NCBI RefSeq assembly: GCF_000420085.1
Contig: NZ_ATUG01000003.1
Location: 310,001 to 374,000, forward strand
Origin: Desulfospira joergensenii DSM 10085
GTDB taxonomy: Bacteria > Desulfobacterota > Desulfobacteria > Desulfobacterales > Desulfobacteraceae
Length of the DNA: 64,000 nucleotides
Direction: 5' to 3'
Shown piece after piece: positions 61,038 through 64,000 of this stretch. The notes beneath the pieces are model-generated. The model saw nothing but the letters and a program-made list of their open reading frames with translations, ran no database searches and was not told the DNA's origin. Numbering within the stretch: the stretch's first letter is position 1; every line of letters begins with the position of its first letter. A program made the position numbers and the translations under genes.

Positions 61038-62072
61038 TTACCAGCGTGTGGAAAGCTTTACTATTACATCCCTTCCGGTCTTTTTCTCAAATTCTGTTTC
61101 CGCCTCCCTGGCTTTTGCGTAGGACGGATAATTTCCGGTCCTGACAAAATACCATTTTCTGGCGCCCTCGGGAGCAATGGTCATGAGCCGGCTGGGTATC
61201 CCGGACCGGCCCAGCTCGTTCTGCATGTCCCGGGCATTTTCCAGGATCCTGAAGGCTCCGACCTGGAGTTCATACACCTTTTTTTTCCCGGTGGACGGAT
61301 CTATCCCGTCGTTTGCCTTGCCCTTGCTTGTTCCGTCCCTGTCCCGGGGACCGGTTCCGGTCTTCTTATTTTCGGACCCGTTTGTAGTGACGATGTTTTC
61401 CAGGGTGGAATCAAATTTTAATTCGGCCAGCTTGTTTCTGGCATAGGTCTGGTCCGGATGAAGGGATATTGCCTTTTCATAGATTTCCTTTGCCTGAACC
61501 GGCTGGTTCATCTTCGCTAAAAGGTCCCCCTTGAGACAGAGAGCCGGATAAAGATCCGGCATGATCTCCAGGGTTCTTTTGATGTCGTTCAGGCTTTTTT
61601 GGTTTTCCTTGAGCTCGGCCCAGCAGATGGCCCGGTTGAAATAGGTAAAATAGGAGTTGGGGGCCTGCTGGATTTCCTTATCATAATTTTCAATGGCCTT
61701 GCGGTACTCTTTTTGATAGTACCAGGCCACCCCCAGGTTGGAGTAGAGCCCTTTTAAATCCGGTTGAATTTCAATGGTCTTCAGGAAATCCTGAATAGCC
61801 AGGTCGTAAAGGTTCTGCTTCATATAGGCCACCCCCCGGTTCTTATAGGCATCGGCTGCCCTGGGGGAAATTTCAATTAAAGAGGTAAAGGCCTTGACCG
61901 CTTCCGGATATTTTTCCTGTTTTAAAAAAAGAACTCCCCTGTCAAACCACTCTTTTTCAGACAGGTCCGGAGCGGATGCCTTCCCGGCCTCTTCCCGGGC
62001 ATGGACGAATCCGGCAGGGGGATGCACCGCGATAAACAGCAGAAAAACGGCCCATATGAGATGTTTTTTCAA
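61038..62072 (-). CDS. Secreted TPR protein with C-terminal SPOR domain
   Basis: The 344-residue protein has a signal peptide (LIWAVFLLFIAVHPPAGFVHA), about five tetratricopeptide repeats in residues 35-205 (FDRGVLFLKQEKYPEAVKAF first), a polar linker, and a C-terminal SPOR domain (YELQVGAFRILENARDMQNEL, WYFVRTGNYPSYAKAREAE). SPOR domains bind denuded glycan strands at division sites, so it probably acts at the septal wall. It is divergent from the EF-G gene. Confidence 0.88.
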   Translation of the reverse strand: MKKHLIWAVFLLFIAVHPPAGFVHAREEAGKASAPDLSEKEWFDRGVLFLKQEKYPEAVKAFTSLIEISPRAADAYKNRGVAYMKQNLYDLAIQDFLKTIEIQPDLKGLYSNLGVAWYYQKEYRKAIENYDKEIQQAPNSYFTYFNRAICWAELKENQKSLNDIKRTLEIMPDLYPALCLKGDLLAKMNQPVQAKEIYEKAISLHPDQTYARNKLAELKFDSTLENIVTTNGSENKKTGTGPRDRDGTSKGKANDGIDPSTGKKKVYELQVGAFRILENARDMQNELGRSGIPSRLMTIAPEGARKWYFVRTGNYPSYAKAREAETEFEKKTGRDVIVKLSTRW

Positions 62073-62160
62073 GCGTATGCTCCAGATAAGTTTTACGAAC
62101 TCATAAAGTTAGTAGATATGGAAGGCAAATTCAATAAAAATCAACATTTCGAATAAAATA

Positions 62161-62189
62161 TTGACAAATTATGTTTCATGGTGTATACG
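62161..62189 (+). promoter_or_regulatory. Sigma-70-type promoter of the EF-G gene
   Basis: A perfect TTGACA (62161-62166), a 17-base spacer and TATACG (62184-62189) lie about 155 bases before the start. The leader between them is AT-rich; I see no riboswitch in it. Confidence 0.65.
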
Positions 62190-62344
62190 TTCGTGTTTCA
62201 TAAGCTAAGTTTAACCTGGATTCAATTTTAATAAAATCGTAATCATAATTTAGCAAATTTAATATAAAGCAATGCCTTTGGCAATTTTTGCCGTTTTATT
62301 GTTGCAGATAAGTTTACATTTTTATTCACGAGGATGATGCAAAA

Positions 62345-64000
62345 ATGATCAGAGATTTAGAAAGGGTAAGAAACATAGGGATCAGCGCCCATATCGATTC
62401 CGGAAAAACCACTCTGACCGAAAGAGTTCTGTTCTACACGGACAGGATTCACCAGATCCATGAGGTCAGGGGAAAAGACGGAGCCGGTGCAGTGATGGAC
62501 TCCATGGAACTTGAAAAGGAAAGGGGCATCACCATTGCCTCCGCCGCCACCCATTGTGAGTGGAGCAACCATGGAATCAATATCATCGACACCCCGGGCC
62601 ATGTGGATTTCACCGTTGAGGTGGAACGCTCCCTCAGGGTCCTTGACGGGGTTGTCCTGATCCTCTGTTCGGTATCCGGGGTCCAGTCCCAGTCCATTAC
62701 CGTGGACCAGCAGATGAAAAGATACAAGGTCCCCTGTATTGCCTTTATCAATAAATGCGACCGGTCCGGCGCCAACCCGGTCAAGGTCAGCACCCAGCTT
62801 CGGGATAAACTGGGGCATAACTCAGTGATGATGCAGCTTCCCATCGGACTTGAAGACAAGCACGAGGGTGTGGTGGATCTGGTGACCATGAAGGCCTATT
62901 ATTTTGAGGGCGAAAACGGGGAGAAGATGGTTGAAAAAGAGATCCCCGAAGAGATGCTCGAAGAGGCCGAGACTGCAAGGGAAGAAATGGTGGACGCGGT
63001 TTCCCTGTTTTCCGAAGAACTGACCGACGCCATTCTTGAAGAGAAGGAACTTTCCGAAGACTTGATCCGCTCCGCTGTTCGAACCGGGACCATTTCCAGG
63101 GAAATGACCCCTGTCTTTCTGGGGTCCGCCTATAAAAACAAGGCGGTCCAGCCCCTGCTCAATGCTGTTTTGCATTACCTGCCCTCTCCCCTGGATATTG
63201 AAAATGAAGCCATTGACCTGGACAACAACGAAGAAAGCGTCATCCTTGAAAGTGTGTTTGACAAGCCCACGGTTGCCCTGGCGTTTAAACTGGAGGACGG
63301 CCAGTACGGACAGCTCACCTATATCCGGGTCTATCAGGGTTGCATCAACAAGGGAGATACCCTGATCAATTCCAGGGACGGGAAAAAGGTCAAGGCAGGG
63401 CGCCTGATCCGCATGCACTCCTCCCAGATGGAAGATGTAGACTCCATTCCGGCCGGCCATATCGGCGCCATGTTCGGCATTGACTGTGCCTCAGGCGACA
63501 CCTTTGTTTCGCCCCAGATCAATTACTCCATGCTGGCCATGCATGTCATGGACCCGGTAATTTCCCTTTCCATCGTGCCCAAGGACAACAAGGCCCAGAT
63601 CAATATGTCCAAGGCCCTGAACCGGTTCACCAAGGAAGATCCCACTTTTAAAACCTATGTGGATCATGAAACCGGGGATACCATTATCCAGGGGATGGGG
63701 GAACTCCACCTTGAAGTCTATGTGGAGCGGATGAAACGGGAGTACGGCGCAGAGGTGGAAACCGGTCAGCCCCGGGTGGCCTATCGGGAGACCATTACCC
63801 AGAAGGCCCTTTACAACTATACCCACAAGAAACAGACCGGCGGTGCCGGCCAGTTCGGAAGGGTATCCGGTTTTCTTGAGCCCTGCGAAGAAGAATTCGA
63901 ATTTGTCAACAAAGTCACCGGAGGAAGGATTCCCACCCAGTATATACCGGCCTGTGAAAAAGGGTTTGTCGCCTGTCTTGAAAAAGGCCCTAAACTTGAG
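62345..64000 (+). CDS. fusA: Elongation factor G, mtEFG1/spdEFG-like (3' end outside window)
   Basis: The frame runs from ATG 62345 to the right edge, 552 residues visible. GTPase motifs are ISAHIDSGKTT, the switch segment MDSMELEKERGITIASAATH, DTPGHVDF and FINKCDRSGANP. VRGKDGAGAVMDSMELE and RVLDGVVLILCSVSGVQSQ are closer to mitochondrial EF-G1 and the spdEFG group of spirochaetes, planctomycetes and deltaproteobacteria than to classical FusA. Domain II and the start of domain IV (QTGGAGQFGRV) are present. It catalyses translocation or, in some organisms with two such paralogues, only one of translocation and recycling. It stands alone, not in a rpsL-rpsG-tuf operon as far as can be seen. 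Confidence 0.92.
   Translation, partial: MIRDLERVRNIGISAHIDSGKTTLTERVLFYTDRIHQIHEVRGKDGAGAVMDSMELEKERGITIASAATHCEWSNHGINIIDTPGHVDFTVEVERSLRVLDGVVLILCSVSGVQSQSITVDQQMKRYKVPCIAFINKCDRSGANPVKVSTQLRDKLGHNSVMMQLPIGLEDKHEGVVDLVTMKAYYFEGENGEKMVEKEIPEEMLEEAETAREEMVDAVSLFSEELTDAILEEKELSEDLIRSAVRTGTISREMTPVFLGSAYKNKAVQPLLNAVLHYLPSPLDIENEAIDLDNNEESVILESVFDKPTVALAFKLEDGQYGQLTYIRVYQGCINKGDTLINSRDGKKVKAGRLIRMHSSQMEDVDSIPAGHIGAMFGIDCASGDTFVSPQINYSMLAMHVMDPVISLSIVPKDNKAQINMSKALNRFTKEDPTFKTYVDHETGDTIIQGMGELHLEVYVERMKREYGAEVETGQPRVAYRETITQKALYNYTHKKQTGGAGQFGRVSGFLEPCEEEFEFVNKVTGGRIPTQYIPACEKGFVACLEKGPKLE

Overview
The window looks like part of the chromosome of an anaerobic deltaproteobacterium, most likely a sulfate reducer of the Desulfobacter/Desulfobacula type. 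The reasons are a class III (c3-like) multihaem cytochrome, HgdB/HgdC-type reductases, an mtEFG1/spdEFG-like elongation factor G, TRAP transport, a complete two-gene glycine decarboxylase, and many sensor kinase and GGDEF proteins. This is judged from protein character only; there is no rRNA and no tRNA in the window. Base composition is moderately GC-rich except for a clearly AT-rich island at about 27.9-31.3 kb.

Region 1 (1-17.8 kb) is a tetrapyrrole/cobamide locus made of two convergent gene sets. On the + strand are the C-terminal part of a membrane-anchored CobN/HmuS-like chelatase, a DUF4019 protein, an unrecognised anchored protein, a NapH-like membrane iron-sulfur protein, an HgdB-like protein and its HgdC/BadF-type ATPase. 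On the - strand a promoter, a cobalamin riboswitch and an intrinsic terminator precede eleven tightly packed genes: a secreted BtuF-CbiZ fusion, BtuF, BtuC, BtuD, DUF3450, a long MotA/TolQ/ExbB protein, ExbB, ExbD, TonB, a TPR protein and CbiK. Together these read as outer-membrane energisation, inner-membrane import and remodelling of corrinoids. The + strand set is a candidate ATP-driven, reductive tetrapyrrole-processing system. No TonB-dependent receptor lies inside the window.

Region 2 (17.8-27.9 kb) holds an MFS transporter, a DksA-like protein, a small basic protein, a sigma-54 activator with a degenerate receiver, two small conserved-looking proteins, a crotonase, a GNAT acetyltransferase, and a DctP-DctQ-DctM TRAP transporter followed by a class IV aminotransferase.

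Region 3 (27.9-31.3 kb) is an AT-rich accessory island. It has a serine hydrolase, small membrane and hypothetical genes, a 51-bp direct repeat, a REP-like palindrome and a hairpin with the architecture of an integron attC site. It may be a decayed cassette cluster without an integrase.

Region 4 (31.3-39.6 kb) is a self-contained glycine cleavage module: divergent lpd, an Lrp/AsnC regulator, gcvT, gcvH, gcvPA, gcvPB, lipB and lipA.

Region 5 (39.5-64 kb) is mostly core and signalling genes: two GGDEF proteins, a DAC(DisA-N)-domain protein, a large FAD/Fe-S 2-hydroxyacid dehydrogenase, two EamA transporters, an octahaem cytochrome, pyruvate kinase, holA, lgt, lspA, ileS, a hybrid histidine kinase, rsmG, a CNT nucleoside transporter, a TPR-SPOR protein and the start of an EF-G gene.
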